Assembly (NCBI RefSeq): GCF_000702825.1
Contig: NZ_JNKF01000011.1
Span: forward strand, 473,391 to 537,390
Reading direction: 5' to 3'
DNA: 64,000 bases
From: Prevotella sp. P6B1
GTDB lineage: Bacteria; Bacteroidota; Bacteroidia; Bacteroidales; Bacteroidaceae
The position numbers were made by a program, and so were the translations under genes. A model generated the notes under the pieces. That model was not told the DNA's origin. It worked only from the letters and a program-made list of their open reading frames with translations, and did not search any database. Below, piece by piece: positions 53,590 to 63,732 of the stretch. Every line of letters begins with the position of its first letter. Positions within the stretch are counted from its first letter, which is position 1.

Positions 53590-53638
53590 TTGTGATTATT
53601 TGGTACATTTTTCAAATTTAGATGTCTATAAATAACAG

Positions 53639-54625
53639 ATGAAAGAATTAATAGATAAATATCGCAGAAACAGTCTCAGCCCCGAAGAATTGACAACACT
53701 TAGGGAATATGTTAATTCTCAGACCGACGAGCAATTGGGGGCAGTCATCCAGGATGACTGGCTCAATGACGAAATCGACACGACAGGTGTTGACGAAGAT
53801 GTCATGATGCGAATACGCCAAAGCATAGGTGACTTGGCAGAAGAGCCAGTGTATCAAGCTAAGAAGGTTAGCATCTGGCATACGGTTTATCGTTGGATGC
53901 AGGTGGCAGCTCTCTTCATTCTGCCAGTTCTATTGATTTCACTCTACTTAGTCTATCAGGATAACCTCAAACTGGAGGCTCAAACCATCGAGATTGCTAC
54001 AGGATTTGGGGAGCGTGCCAACATCACACTGCCTGATGGCACCAAGGTGGCCCTCAATGAAGAGACTGTACTCTCTTATTCACCAAAGGAATTCAACAAT
54101 AGTCAGAGACATATCACGTTCGAGGGAGAAGGCTATTTCCAAGTGGCCAAAAACCCAGAGAGTCCTTTCTCTATCAATACGGAGAGTATGACAGTAAAAG
54201 TGTTAGGTACAGAGTTTGATCTGAAATCCCGACACCGTTCCGACATTGATGAATTGTTTCTTGAGGAAGGAAGTGTGCAGTTCATTTCCAAAATCTCTGC
54301 CAAAGAAATGATTCTTTCACCACATCAGCAACTTATCCATCAAAAAGGAAATGGCAGTTTGACTGTACGCACATTCAAAGATGTTACCGAAGCTACCGGA
54401 TGGCTACGTCATGAACTGATATTCAGAAATGTTCCACTTAATAACGTATTCAAACAATTAGAAAATACGTATTTAGTGACTATTCACTTTGATAATCAGA
54501 AAGTCCTCAACGACCGTTTCACGGGAATTATGACAAGTAGGGATTTAGGAGAATGTCTAAGAATACTTGAAGAGACCTATCATTTCAAGACAATGGTCAA
54601 AGGTAACAATATCTATATTAGGTAG
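53639..54625 (+). CDS. FecR-family anti-sigma factor
   Basis: 328 residues. A cytoplasmic N-terminus of about 90 residues binds sigma, then a membrane helix (VAALFILPVLLISLYLVY), a FecR domain (LPDGTKVALNEETVLSYSPK, REITFEGEGYFQV-like segment, VKVLGTEFDLKSR) and a C-terminal STN/DUF4974-like domain (LIFRNVPLNNVFKQLENTYLV). It transmits the SusC signal across the inner membrane. Followed by an intrinsic terminator, so separate transcription from susC is likely. Confidence 0.92.
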   Translation: MKELIDKYRRNSLSPEELTTLREYVNSQTDEQLGAVIQDDWLNDEIDTTGVDEDVMMRIRQSIGDLAEEPVYQAKKVSIWHTVYRWMQVAALFILPVLLISLYLVYQDNLKLEAQTIEIATGFGERANITLPDGTKVALNEETVLSYSPKEFNNSQRHITFEGEGYFQVAKNPESPFSINTESMTVKVLGTEFDLKSRHRSDIDELFLEEGSVQFISKISAKEMILSPHQQLIHQKGNGSLTVRTFKDVTEATGWLRHELIFRNVPLNNVFKQLENTYLVTIHFDNQKVLNDRFTGIMTSRDLGECLRILEETYHFKTMVKGNNIYIR

Positions 54626-54634
54626 TGATGAAGG

Positions 54635-54671
54635 GTGTCGGATGCTTTTTTTAGCATTTGGCACTTTTTTT
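54635..54671 (+). terminator. terminator between fecR and susC
   Basis: GTGTCGGATGC (54635-54645) pairs with GCATTTGGCAC (54654-54664) over eleven positions including three G-U pairs, and TTTTTTT follows. The remaining 73 bases before susC contain no TAnnTTTG element; the nearest is TACCATTG. Confidence 0.75.
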
Positions 54672-54744
54672 GGTACTTTCTCAAAAAATGGTTGTCTATA
54701 CCATTGAAGAAACCCCAAAAGTATTCATCAATAACTAATTTAAA

Positions 54745-57700
54745 ATGAAGAAAATGTTGAAATTAAAGTTTTTGATTGCTATCTGGACCATGTGTCTTTT
54801 TAGTATCACAGTCAGCGCACAAACGCAGAACGTGACAATCAATGTTAAGAATGCCAGTCTCAGACAGGTGTTCAAAGTGATTGAGAAGCAGACCACCTAC
54901 CGTTTCTCCTATCGTGATGCCGTCATTGATTCGCGCAATGACATCAATGCATCATTTACATCTCAACCTGTACCAACAGTGCTCGATGCAGTACTTAAAG
55001 GCCGCAACCTCGGTTATCGCATTGTTTCGAGTACATCTATTGTCATTACAGACAAGACACCGTCCTCAACCAACGCAAAACAAAAGAGCAAAGGCCGCGT
55101 GCTCGACAGTAAAGGCGAACCCGTTATTGGAGCAACCATCATGCAGAAGGGCTCCAAAAACGGTACGGTAACCGACTACGACGGCAACTTTGTACTTGAT
55201 GTTGATAAAGGAACTATTCTTGTGATATCCTATATCGGCTGTACTACCAAGGAAATACCTGCTTCAGACAACATGGAGATTACACTCGAGGATAACACAC
55301 TGGCATTAGACGATGTAGTTGTTATCGGATATGGTACGGCTCGTAAATCCGACTTGACCGGTTCCATGACTCAGGTCGGCAGCGACAGACTGAAGGACAA
55401 AGTAACAGCCCGCTTGTCGACAGCTCTTCAAGGCGAGATGTCGGGTGTACAGGTAACGCGTTCCAATGGCGATCCCAGCCAGAGTGCTACAATCCGGGTA
55501 CGTGGTGTGACCACCATCTCAACCAACGATCCACTTGTTATTATTGATGGTGTTCCAGCTCGTAGCATAGATGATGTATCAACCGAGGATGTGGAAAGCA
55601 TTCAGGTTCTTAAAGATGCCGCATCGGCTTCTATTTACGGTTCGCGAGCTGCCGCTGGTGTTATTCTTATCACCACCAAACGAGCCAAGACCAACGAGTT
55701 CAGCCTGTCGTACAACATGGAATATGGCATTGACACACCAACGGCCATGCCGAAGTTTGGTAATGCCGTAGAATGGATGACCGGTCTGAATGAACTGAAA
55801 TATAACGATGGTGCTTCCTCTCTCTACTCTGCCTACACGCAGGAATTCATTGAGAATTACGCCCAGATGCATCAAGCCGATCCCGATAGTTATCCCGATA
55901 CCAACTGGATGGGTTATCTTAAGAGTTCAAAACACCATCAGAAGCACACAATCGGACTGACTGGTGGAACAGAGAAGTTGAAGACCAACCTGAGCTTAAG
56001 CTATTACGACACCGAAGCGCTTTATGAAGGTAAGGACTACCAGAAACTGAATGTAAGAGTAAACAACGATTATCAGATTAATAACTGGATTCATGCCAAT
56101 GTAGATTTTAACGTTGTATATAGCCGTACTAATACACCGTTTGGTGCAAATGAATATACAGCCCTTGAAGGATTTACACGCCGTGCTCCTATCTACGCAG
56201 CCTATTGGTCTGATGGCTCTTTGGCCGACGCTAAGGACGGCGACAACCAGTTAGCAGCCCTGAAATATGGTGGCGGAACAAAAGGCGACAATTACATCCT
56301 TAACAGTAAGTTTCAACTTGATGTAACGCCATTCAAGGGACTCACTATTTCTGCTGTCATTGCACCCAATAAAGCCTTCTACAAAGGCAAGACCTTCCGC
56401 ACCAAATATAAGGTTCGCCGCCTGAATGGTGATATGATCTACGGTACAGGCTTCGGCTCTACCGATCTGACGGAGACCCGTAACGATAACTATAGTCTGA
56501 CCAAGCAGTTCTTTGCCAATTACAAACTGCGACTTGACCATCATTCATTCAGTGCCATGGCTGGTTATGAAGACTATACATATTCTTATGAGAATGAGAG
56601 TGCTCAGCGTAACGATTACTCACTCAACAATTTCCCTTATCTGGATCTGGGCTCATCCGACAAGCAGTATAACAGCGGTGGCGCAGGACATAATGCCTAT
56701 CGCTCTGTATTCGGACGTATCATGTATTCCTATGCCGACAGATATTTACTCCAGGCCAACGTTCGCAGTGACGGCTCATCACGTTTTGCTAAAGGACATC
56801 GTTGGGGCACCTTCCCTTCGGTTAGTGCAGGTTGGGTCATCTCAGAAGAACCTTGGTTCAAGAAAGGCACACTCAGCTATCTGAAGCTACGTGCCTCGAT
56901 AGGAAAACTTGGTAATGAGCGCATCGGCTCTGAGTTCCCTTATCAGGCTCTGCTTACTTTCGGGACAACCTATCTGCCTAACTCTACAGGCGGGGTTGAT
57001 GCGCTGCAATCAGCATCCCAGATTCAATATGCCTTCAACGACATTACCTGGGAGACTACTACCACTTATGGCGCAGGTGCCGACTTAGCATTCTTCTCTG
57101 ACCGACTCCGCTTCTCGTTTGACTATTATTACAAGAAGACCACCGACATGCTACTTGAGATTGGATTCCCCTCCTATTTCGGTTACAACTCACCAGTGAA
57201 CAATGTTGCCGATATGCATACCAGAGGATGGGATGTGGAACTGTCGTGGCGCGACCATATTGGCGATTTTTCTTATGGTGCCAACTTCAACATCTCTGAT
57301 TATCGGTCAAAAATGGGTTATATGGCCGACAAACAAGTTATCAGCGATAACAAACTGACCGAAGAGGGTTCTTACTACAACGAGTGGTATGGTTATCGCA
57401 ATTTAGGAATCATCCTGAACGAAGCAGCCATGACTGATGCCGATGGTAACCCCATAGCCGTACTGACAAAGAACGATGGACCAGGTAACATCCGTTATGC
57501 CGATATCAACGAAGACGGAAACATCACTGCCAGTGGCGACCGTGTACGTTTAGGCAACTCTATGCCAGAGTTGATGTATGGCGGCTCATTATGGGCCAGT
57601 TGGAAGGATTTCGACTTCAACCTTTCTTTCCAAGGTATCGGTCATCAGTTAGCCTACATCAAAAGTAGCTGGGTGAACGCATACGAATATCAGACCACCA

Positions 57701-58044
57701 GCATTCCCGAACTGCTTGTCAACAATCATTGGAGTCCTTACAACACCGATGAACAGAATGCACAGATGAAGTATCCTAAGCTGACATCAAACACTGCAAA
57801 CACGCTGGCCATGAGCGATTTCTACCTGTTTAACGGTGCCTATATGCGCATCAAGAATATCACTCTGGGATACACTATTCCTGCAGCTATCACCAGCAAG
57901 TTCAAGGTTAAAAAACTCAGAGTATACTTCAGTGCCAGCGATCTGCCTGCCTTCTCCAACTATCCTAAAGGATACGACCCAGAATACGGCAGTGGCGACT
58001 ATCTGCTTTCATCCTATGTGTTTGGATTCAATATTTCATTATAA
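54745..58044 (+). CDS. SusC-family TonB-dependent transporter with STN signalling domain
   Basis: 1099 residues. Signal peptide (FLIAIWTMCLFSITVSAQ). An STN domain (residues about 28-105; VKNASLRQVFKVIEKQTTYRF) for contact with the FecR anti-sigma, a carboxypeptidase-like regulatory domain (GRVLDSKGEPVIGATI), the SusC plug mark VVVIGYGTARKSDLTGSM and the 22-strand barrel ending in YVFGFNISL. It imports an oligosaccharide across the outer membrane with SusD. The STN domain marks it as an inducer-sensing transporter. Confidence 0.95.
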   Translation: MKKMLKLKFLIAIWTMCLFSITVSAQTQNVTINVKNASLRQVFKVIEKQTTYRFSYRDAVIDSRNDINASFTSQPVPTVLDAVLKGRNLGYRIVSSTSIVITDKTPSSTNAKQKSKGRVLDSKGEPVIGATIMQKGSKNGTVTDYDGNFVLDVDKGTILVISYIGCTTKEIPASDNMEITLEDNTLALDDVVVIGYGTARKSDLTGSMTQVGSDRLKDKVTARLSTALQGEMSGVQVTRSNGDPSQSATIRVRGVTTISTNDPLVIIDGVPARSIDDVSTEDVESIQVLKDAASASIYGSRAAAGVILITTKRAKTNEFSLSYNMEYGIDTPTAMPKFGNAVEWMTGLNELKYNDGASSLYSAYTQEFIENYAQMHQADPDSYPDTNWMGYLKSSKHHQKHTIGLTGGTEKLKTNLSLSYYDTEALYEGKDYQKLNVRVNNDYQINNWIHANVDFNVVYSRTNTPFGANEYTALEGFTRRAPIYAAYWSDGSLADAKDGDNQLAALKYGGGTKGDNYILNSKFQLDVTPFKGLTISAVIAPNKAFYKGKTFRTKYKVRRLNGDMIYGTGFGSTDLTETRNDNYSLTKQFFANYKLRLDHHSFSAMAGYEDYTYSYENESAQRNDYSLNNFPYLDLGSSDKQYNSGGAGHNAYRSVFGRIMYSYADRYLLQANVRSDGSSRFAKGHRWGTFPSVSAGWVISEEPWFKKGTLSYLKLRASIGKLGNERIGSEFPYQALLTFGTTYLPNSTGGVDALQSASQIQYAFNDITWETTTTYGAGADLAFFSDRLRFSFDYYYKKTTDMLLEIGFPSYFGYNSPVNNVADMHTRGWDVELSWRDHIGDFSYGANFNISDYRSKMGYMADKQVISDNKLTEEGSYYNEWYGYRNLGIILNEAAMTDADGNPIAVLTKNDGPGNIRYADINEDGNITASGDRVRLGNSMPELMYGGSLWASWKDFDFNLSFQGIGHQLAYIKSSWVNAYEYQTTSIPELLVNNHWSPYNTDEQNAQMKYPKLTSNTANTLAMSDFYLFNGAYMRIKNITLGYTIPAAITSKFKVKKLRVYFSASDLPAFSNYPKGYDPEYGSGDYLLSSYVFGFNISL

Positions 58045-58070
58045 AAACTATTCAATAAAGAACAATGATT

Positions 58071-59906
58071 ATGAAAAAGATATATTTCCCACTTCTGGTT
58101 CTGATGCTGACCTTAAGTTCCTGTGCCAACCTCGACATTAATCCATTGTCGCAAGCATCGAGTGAGAACTGGTACAACGACGAGGAAGAGACCGAAATGT
58201 CGTTGAACGACCTATGGCGAACAGCATTCTTTCCTATCGATGGATTAGACTGGGACGATGATATTCTGAACCGTAATGGATCTAACGAATTCACATTGGG
58301 CACCGTCACTTCTCAGTCAGGTACCACTACCGAAAGATGGTCGAGTGCCTACAAAGCCATCTCAAGATCGCTGAAGATTCTGGATGCTTTGGAAAATAAG
58401 ACGCCTGCTGGTATCACCGAAGCCAAGCTCAACCAATATAAGGGCGAAGCCTACTTCATGGTGGGCTGTGCCTATGGCACACTGACTATGTACTATGGCG
58501 ACTGCGTATTAAATAAGACTGGCATGTCGCTTGATGAAGCTTACGAGGCTGAGCGCAGTCCAAAAGCCGAGGTATTGCAGTTTGCTTACGAATGTCTGGA
58601 CAAAGCCTATAGCTTATTGCCAGAAAAATTCGTAGGCACCATGCGTCCAACCAAAGGAGCCGCATTGGCCTTCAAAACTCGTATAGCCTTGTTCCACGGC
58701 GACTGGCAGATTGCAGCCACAGCTGCCGAGCAGTGCATGGCATTAGGTACATATCAACTCCATAACGACTTTGCCTCGTTGTTCACAGCCGACACATCAC
58801 CTGAACTCATATTCTATTTTAAGGCTGATATTAACCTGAAATATGGTGTAGGTTTCTTCAGTGCCCTACCCAACTACGTGACACGTAAGATTGGTGGTTA
58901 TTGTAACACAGGTCCATCATTACCCCTACTCTGTTCATTCACCTGTATCGACGGTCTGCCCATCGATGAGTCACCACTCTACAATCCCAAGGATCCGTTC
59001 GAGAACCGCGACCCACGACTGGCTTGCACCATTCAGCCTTTCAAGACAAAGTTTTCTAAAGATTTCGATGAGTATGAACAATCAAAGGTCGATGGCACTT
59101 TCCCAGAGAAGTATCCCGACTATATTGCTTATGGCTACGAGTATAATCCTAACCCTTATGCCGTCAACGTCTATCAGGTTTCTACCGGTCAGATGGTGGT
59201 TAACACCGATGGTAAAGGTGCAAACGAGCACTCGGCCTACAATAGTCTGATTATCCGCAAATTCAGGAAGGACAACTGGACCGACTATCGTTCAAACTCG
59301 AATATCGGCGATAATGTATATCCATATATGCGCTATGCTGAAGTACTGTTGTCGTATGCAGAAGCAATGAACGAACTTGGCAAGTGTACCCAAGAGATTC
59401 TCGACAAGACTGTTAATCTCGTACGTCAGCGCGCTTATCAGGGTACCAACATCGCCTATCCACGTGCCATGGCCACTTCGCAGGCTGCCATCCGAAAGCT
59501 CATCAGGATAGAGCGTCGTTCAGAGTTCGCATTCGAGGGTATCCGTTATCGCGACCTATTGCGCTGGCACATTATGGAAAAGACGCATAATGTACCCATG
59601 TACTATCTCAACCGTTCGTGGTCTGGATCTGCAGCCTGGAACGGGAAACGAGGTGCAGAGTCGAACAGGGATCTCTCCGTAGGGTTCCAGCAGATACTCG
59701 ACAACTGGGACAATGGCAATTTCCCCGTAGGTGGTGTTCCTGCCATCGATGAGAATGGCATCCCCGACCTAAGTGAGATGGAAGCCAATGGCTATATCGT
59801 TAAGTTCTATCAGATGCAGTTCGATGCCAAGAAGAATTATCTCTGGCCCATTCCTGCCGATGATATTCTTGTGAACCCCAAACTCACTCAGAACCCTGAA
59901 TATTAA
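58071..59906 (+). CDS. SusD/RagB-family surface lipoprotein
   Basis: 611 residues from the ATG at 58071 (a second start two codons earlier is possible). Lipoprotein signal with lipobox LSSC. The RagB N-terminal TPR region (YKAISRSLKILDALEN, YKGEAYFMVGCAYGTLTMYYGD) and the SusD C-terminal features (ERRSEFAFEGIRYRDLLRWH, LWPIPADDILVNPKLTQNPEY) are clear. It captures glycan at the surface and hands it to SusC. 26 bases after susC. Confidence 0.95.
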   Translation: MKKIYFPLLVLMLTLSSCANLDINPLSQASSENWYNDEEETEMSLNDLWRTAFFPIDGLDWDDDILNRNGSNEFTLGTVTSQSGTTTERWSSAYKAISRSLKILDALENKTPAGITEAKLNQYKGEAYFMVGCAYGTLTMYYGDCVLNKTGMSLDEAYEAERSPKAEVLQFAYECLDKAYSLLPEKFVGTMRPTKGAALAFKTRIALFHGDWQIAATAAEQCMALGTYQLHNDFASLFTADTSPELIFYFKADINLKYGVGFFSALPNYVTRKIGGYCNTGPSLPLLCSFTCIDGLPIDESPLYNPKDPFENRDPRLACTIQPFKTKFSKDFDEYEQSKVDGTFPEKYPDYIAYGYEYNPNPYAVNVYQVSTGQMVVNTDGKGANEHSAYNSLIIRKFRKDNWTDYRSNSNIGDNVYPYMRYAEVLLSYAEAMNELGKCTQEILDKTVNLVRQRAYQGTNIAYPRAMATSQAAIRKLIRIERRSEFAFEGIRYRDLLRWHIMEKTHNVPMYYLNRSWSGSAAWNGKRGAESNRDLSVGFQQILDNWDNGNFPVGGVPAIDENGIPDLSEMEANGYIVKFYQMQFDAKKNYLWPIPADDILVNPKLTQNPEY

Positions 59907-59926
59907 TCTGTTTTATTATTGGTTAT

Positions 59927-62900
59927 ATGTTAAGAAAAGGAATCACAGTTATTTTAGCTTGCGTTTCCCTGACTATCAACGCCCAGCCTATAGATGTGTG
60001 CGTGTATGGCGCCACATCGGCTGGCGTGATAGCAGCCTATACAGCCAAGCAACAAGGTAAAAGCGTATTGCTGATAGAGCCTACCACAAGAATTGGAGGT
60101 ATGACAACTGGTGGACTTGGTCTGACCGATATCGGACATGTAGATATCATCAAGGGTATGGCTATGGATTTCTATCGTCAGGTGGGTGCCCATTATGGAA
60201 AGAAAGAGGCTGCCTTTACCTTTGAGCCACATGTCGCACTTGAAATATACCAGAAATATCTGAAGGACTCAAATATACAGGTGCTCTACCAAAACCGCAT
60301 TCTGTCAGCACAGAAAAACAAACATAAAATAGAAAGTATCACGCTCGAGAACCCTGTAACAGGAAAGACGCGTAAGGTAAAAGCAAAAGTGTTTATTGAC
60401 TGCAGCTACGAAGGCGACCTGATGGCCCGAGCTGGAGTATCATACACGGTAGGTCGTGAGTCGAATGAAACCTATCATGAAACGCTCAATGGTGTACAGA
60501 TGCTTGATGGCCATCAGCTGCCCGACGGTATCGATCCCTATGTAGAGAAAGGCAATCCTGCCAGCGGTATTCTTTATGGCATCCAACCTGTAGAAATGGG
60601 CGCTCAGGGCAATGGCGACAAGCGTGTGCAGGCCTATAATTTCCGCATAACGCTAACAAACAATCCTGCCAACCGCATAGAAATCACTAAACCCGAGAAC
60701 TATGCACCCGAGAAGTATGAACTGTTGATACGCCAGATTGAGAAGCAGAAGCCAACCAGTATCAATCAGATTTTCATCTGGTCGATGATGCCAAACCATA
60801 AGACTGACATCAACAACCGTAATGGTTTTTCGACCGACATGATTGGTGCCAACTGGGACTATCCCGAGGGAAGTTATGCCAAACGTGATGAGATATTCAA
60901 GGATCACCTGGACTACACGAAGGGCTTACTATATTTCGTGGGGCACGACCCCAGAATACCACAGAGCATACGTGATGAAATCAAACATTGGGGCTATCCC
61001 AAGGATGAGTATGCAGAGAGTAATCACTTCACACCCCAGTTGTACATCCGTGAAGCACGTCGCATGATTGGACGTACCGTTATGACACAAGCTCACTGTG
61101 AGCGCCGGATTATAGCTACCGACTCTATAGGCTGGGCTGCCTATAATATGGACAGCCATAACTGCAGCCGCTGCATAGTAAACGGTATGGTGAAAAATGA
61201 AGGCAATGTCGAGGTTCCGCCGGCAGGCATTTATCCAATATCGTATGGTGCCATCACTCCTAAACAGGAAGAGGCATCCAATCTGATAGTCCCCGTCTGT
61301 CTGTCGGCCTCCCATATTGCATACGGTTCTATCCGCATGGAACCAGTCTTCATGGTGTTAGGTCAGAGTTCTGCCATAGCGGCCAGTATCGCCATCGACC
61401 GCTATAACGGATGCGTACAAAAGGTAGACTCAAAGGAAATCTTAGAAAAGTTCATGTTTAAAGACGTAACCGACAAGGGCGATAAGTTTATTGACGACTT
61501 AATGTCACGAATGACTGTTGAGGAGAAAATCGGTCAGTTAAACCTGATTGATGCCGGCAGCATCGATACAGGAATCGGTCAGAAAGGTGTTGAACAAAAG
61601 GATTTACAGGAAGGTCTTGTCGGTGGCTACCTCGGTTTGATGAATGCCAGTAGAATTTATGAAGTCCAGAAATATGCTGTTGAGAAGAGCCGATTGGGCA
61701 TTCCACTCATTTTCGGTTTGGATGTGATACATGGCTATCGCACCATCTTTCCCATACCATTAGGACTGGCATGTACCTGGGACATCAAGGCTATAGAACA
61801 GTGCGCCAGGATAGCTGCCAGCGAAGCAGCTGCCGATGGCATTTGCTGGGTGTACAGTCCGATGGTTGATATATCGAAAGACGCACGCTGGGGGCGTATT
61901 GCCGAGAGTGCCGGTGAGGATCCATACTTAGGAAGCAGAATTGCTGAAGCATACGTAAAAGGCTATCAGGGCGACAAGACCAAAGGTGGCACCTACCATA
62001 CCAACGAAGTGATGGCTTGCGTAAAGCATTTCGCCTTGTATGGCTCTGTTGAGTCGGGGCTCGACTATAATGTCACCGATATGAGCCGTGTTCGCATGTA
62101 CAACGATTATCTGGCCCCCTATCACGCTGCTGTGAATGCAGGTGTTGGTAGCATTATGTCTTCATTTAACACCATCGATTATGTGCCTGCCACACTGAGT
62201 CCATGGCTTCTCACTAAGCTATTACGCGATGAGTGGAGATTCAAGGGTTTTGTAGTAACCGACTGGGGTAGTATCAACGAAGCTATCACCTGGGGATGTG
62301 GCAATCAACAGGAAACTTCAATGAAAGCCTTGAAGGCAGGGACCGATATGGACATGTGCTCAAGAGGATTCATTGGTACACTAACCAAGTCGTTGCAGGA
62401 AGGCAAGATTTCTGAGGCCGACATCGATAAAGCATGCCGTAGAATTCTGAGAGCCAAATGGGACTTAGGACTATTCGATAATCCCTATCGTTATTGCGAT
62501 AAGAAAGATATCAAGAAACTGGTGTTTACCGACGAGCATCGGGCATTTGCCAGAAAGGTGGCTACCGAGAGTTTTGTACTGCTTAAGAATGAAGATAATC
62601 TGCTCCCCTTAGACCGGAAAGGAACAATAGCTTTGATAGGGCCTATGGCTGATGGAAAGGAGAACATGTTAGGCATGTGGACACCATCGGCAGTACGCGA
62701 CTTTCCCTATCTCACACTGTTAGACGCCATGCGCGATGCTGTAGGAAACCGTGCTAAAGTGCTCTATGCAAAAGGGAGTAATTTCTATGAGAGTGCCAAA
62801 ATAGAGAGCCATGGAGCCTATCGGGATACAGGCATACGTGATGCACGCACAGAACAGCAACTGCTCAACGAGGCATTGGCAGTGGCAAGTCAAGCCGACA

Positions 62901-63691
62901 TCATTGTTGCTGCTATTGGTGAGTCGCAGGAAATGACCGGTGAGTCATCCAGTCGTAGCGACCTGAATTTGCCTGACACACAGATGCGCCTGCTAAAAGC
63001 GCTCAAAGCAACTGGCAAACCCGTAGTAATTGTATATTTCACAGGACGTCCAGTAGTCATGAAGTGGGAGAAAGAGCATATCCCTGCCATATTAAACGTT
63101 TGGTTTGGAGGCAGTGAGAGCGCAAATGCTATCTGCGACATACTCTTTGGCGATGTTAATCCAAGTGGAAAGCTCACTACCACATTCCCTTTATCAACTG
63201 GTCACGAGCCCTGTTATTACAATCATCTGGTAACCGGACGCCCTACTACTGACCAGAAATGGTTTTCAAAGTACGCTCTGAACTATCTCGACAGTCCGCT
63301 CGATCCTGTATTTCCTTTCGGCTATGGATTAAGCTATACTACTTTCAAATATAGCGATATGACTTTGAGTGCCACTCAGAAAAAGAAAGGTGAAGTCATT
63401 CGTGCAAGCATAACAGTTTCGAATACAGGGAAACGAGCCGGCGATGAGGTTGTCCAGTTGTACATCCACGATGTATCAGCCAGCATTGCCCGCCCCGTCA
63501 AAGAACTGAAAGGATTTAAGCGTATTCATCTGAAGCCCGGTAAAAGTCAAACGGTTACATTCGAGATTACAGACGACCTGCTAAGTTTCTACAATCTCCA
63601 ATTAGAACATATTGTGGAGCCTGGCGCATTCAATGTCATGATTGGTCCTAATAGCCAAGAACTACTTTCGAAACAATTTGAACTGAAATAA
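59927..63691 (+). CDS. fusion of FAD-dependent oxidoreductase and GH3 beta-glycosidase
   Basis: 1254 residues in one continuous frame with a signal peptide (GITVILACVSLTINAQ). Residues 22 to about 505 are an FAD_oxidored-type domain: VYGATSAGVIAAYTAKQQGK dinucleotide fold with Glu51, IGGMTTGGLG, and the usual end QSSAIAASIAIDRYNG. From about residue 519 (FIDDLMSRMTVEEKIGQLNL) a complete GH3 enzyme follows: nucleophile Asp779 in VVTDWGS, acid/base region with Glu999 and Glu1006 in GESQEMTGESSSR, and a C-terminal Fn3-like domain. The GH3 part has no signal of its own, so the fusion looks genuine rather than an annotation artefact. It may oxidise and cleave the same glycan. 20 bases after susD. 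Confidence 0.88.
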   Translation: MLRKGITVILACVSLTINAQPIDVCVYGATSAGVIAAYTAKQQGKSVLLIEPTTRIGGMTTGGLGLTDIGHVDIIKGMAMDFYRQVGAHYGKKEAAFTFEPHVALEIYQKYLKDSNIQVLYQNRILSAQKNKHKIESITLENPVTGKTRKVKAKVFIDCSYEGDLMARAGVSYTVGRESNETYHETLNGVQMLDGHQLPDGIDPYVEKGNPASGILYGIQPVEMGAQGNGDKRVQAYNFRITLTNNPANRIEITKPENYAPEKYELLIRQIEKQKPTSINQIFIWSMMPNHKTDINNRNGFSTDMIGANWDYPEGSYAKRDEIFKDHLDYTKGLLYFVGHDPRIPQSIRDEIKHWGYPKDEYAESNHFTPQLYIREARRMIGRTVMTQAHCERRIIATDSIGWAAYNMDSHNCSRCIVNGMVKNEGNVEVPPAGIYPISYGAITPKQEEASNLIVPVCLSASHIAYGSIRMEPVFMVLGQSSAIAASIAIDRYNGCVQKVDSKEILEKFMFKDVTDKGDKFIDDLMSRMTVEEKIGQLNLIDAGSIDTGIGQKGVEQKDLQEGLVGGYLGLMNASRIYEVQKYAVEKSRLGIPLIFGLDVIHGYRTIFPIPLGLACTWDIKAIEQCARIAASEAAADGICWVYSPMVDISKDARWGRIAESAGEDPYLGSRIAEAYVKGYQGDKTKGGTYHTNEVMACVKHFALYGSVESGLDYNVTDMSRVRMYNDYLAPYHAAVNAGVGSIMSSFNTIDYVPATLSPWLLTKLLRDEWRFKGFVVTDWGSINEAITWGCGNQQETSMKALKAGTDMDMCSRGFIGTLTKSLQEGKISEADIDKACRRILRAKWDLGLFDNPYRYCDKKDIKKLVFTDEHRAFARKVATESFVLLKNEDNLLPLDRKGTIALIGPMADGKENMLGMWTPSAVRDFPYLTLLDAMRDAVGNRAKVLYAKGSNFYESAKIESHGAYRDTGIRDARTEQQLLNEALAVASQADIIVAAIGESQEMTGESSSRSDLNLPDTQMRLLKALKATGKPVVIVYFTGRPVVMKWEKEHIPAILNVWFGGSESANAICDILFGDVNPSGKLTTTFPLSTGHEPCYYNHLVTGRPTTDQKWFSKYALNYLDSPLDPVFPFGYGLSYTTFKYSDMTLSATQKKKGEVIRASITVSNTGKRAGDEVVQLYIHDVSASIARPVKELKGFKRIHLKPGKSQTVTFEITDDLLSFYNLQLEHIVEPGAFNVMIGPNSQELLSKQFELK

Positions 63692-63694
63692 GAC

Positions 63695-63732
63695 ACACCA
63701 CAATCCCCGCCACTGAGCGAGGATTGTGGTGT
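63695..63732. terminator. terminator ending the SusCD locus and the amidase gene
   Basis: ACACCACAATCC pairs perfectly with GGATTGTGGTGT around a 14-base loop. It fills the whole gap between the two convergent genes. Confidence 0.8.
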
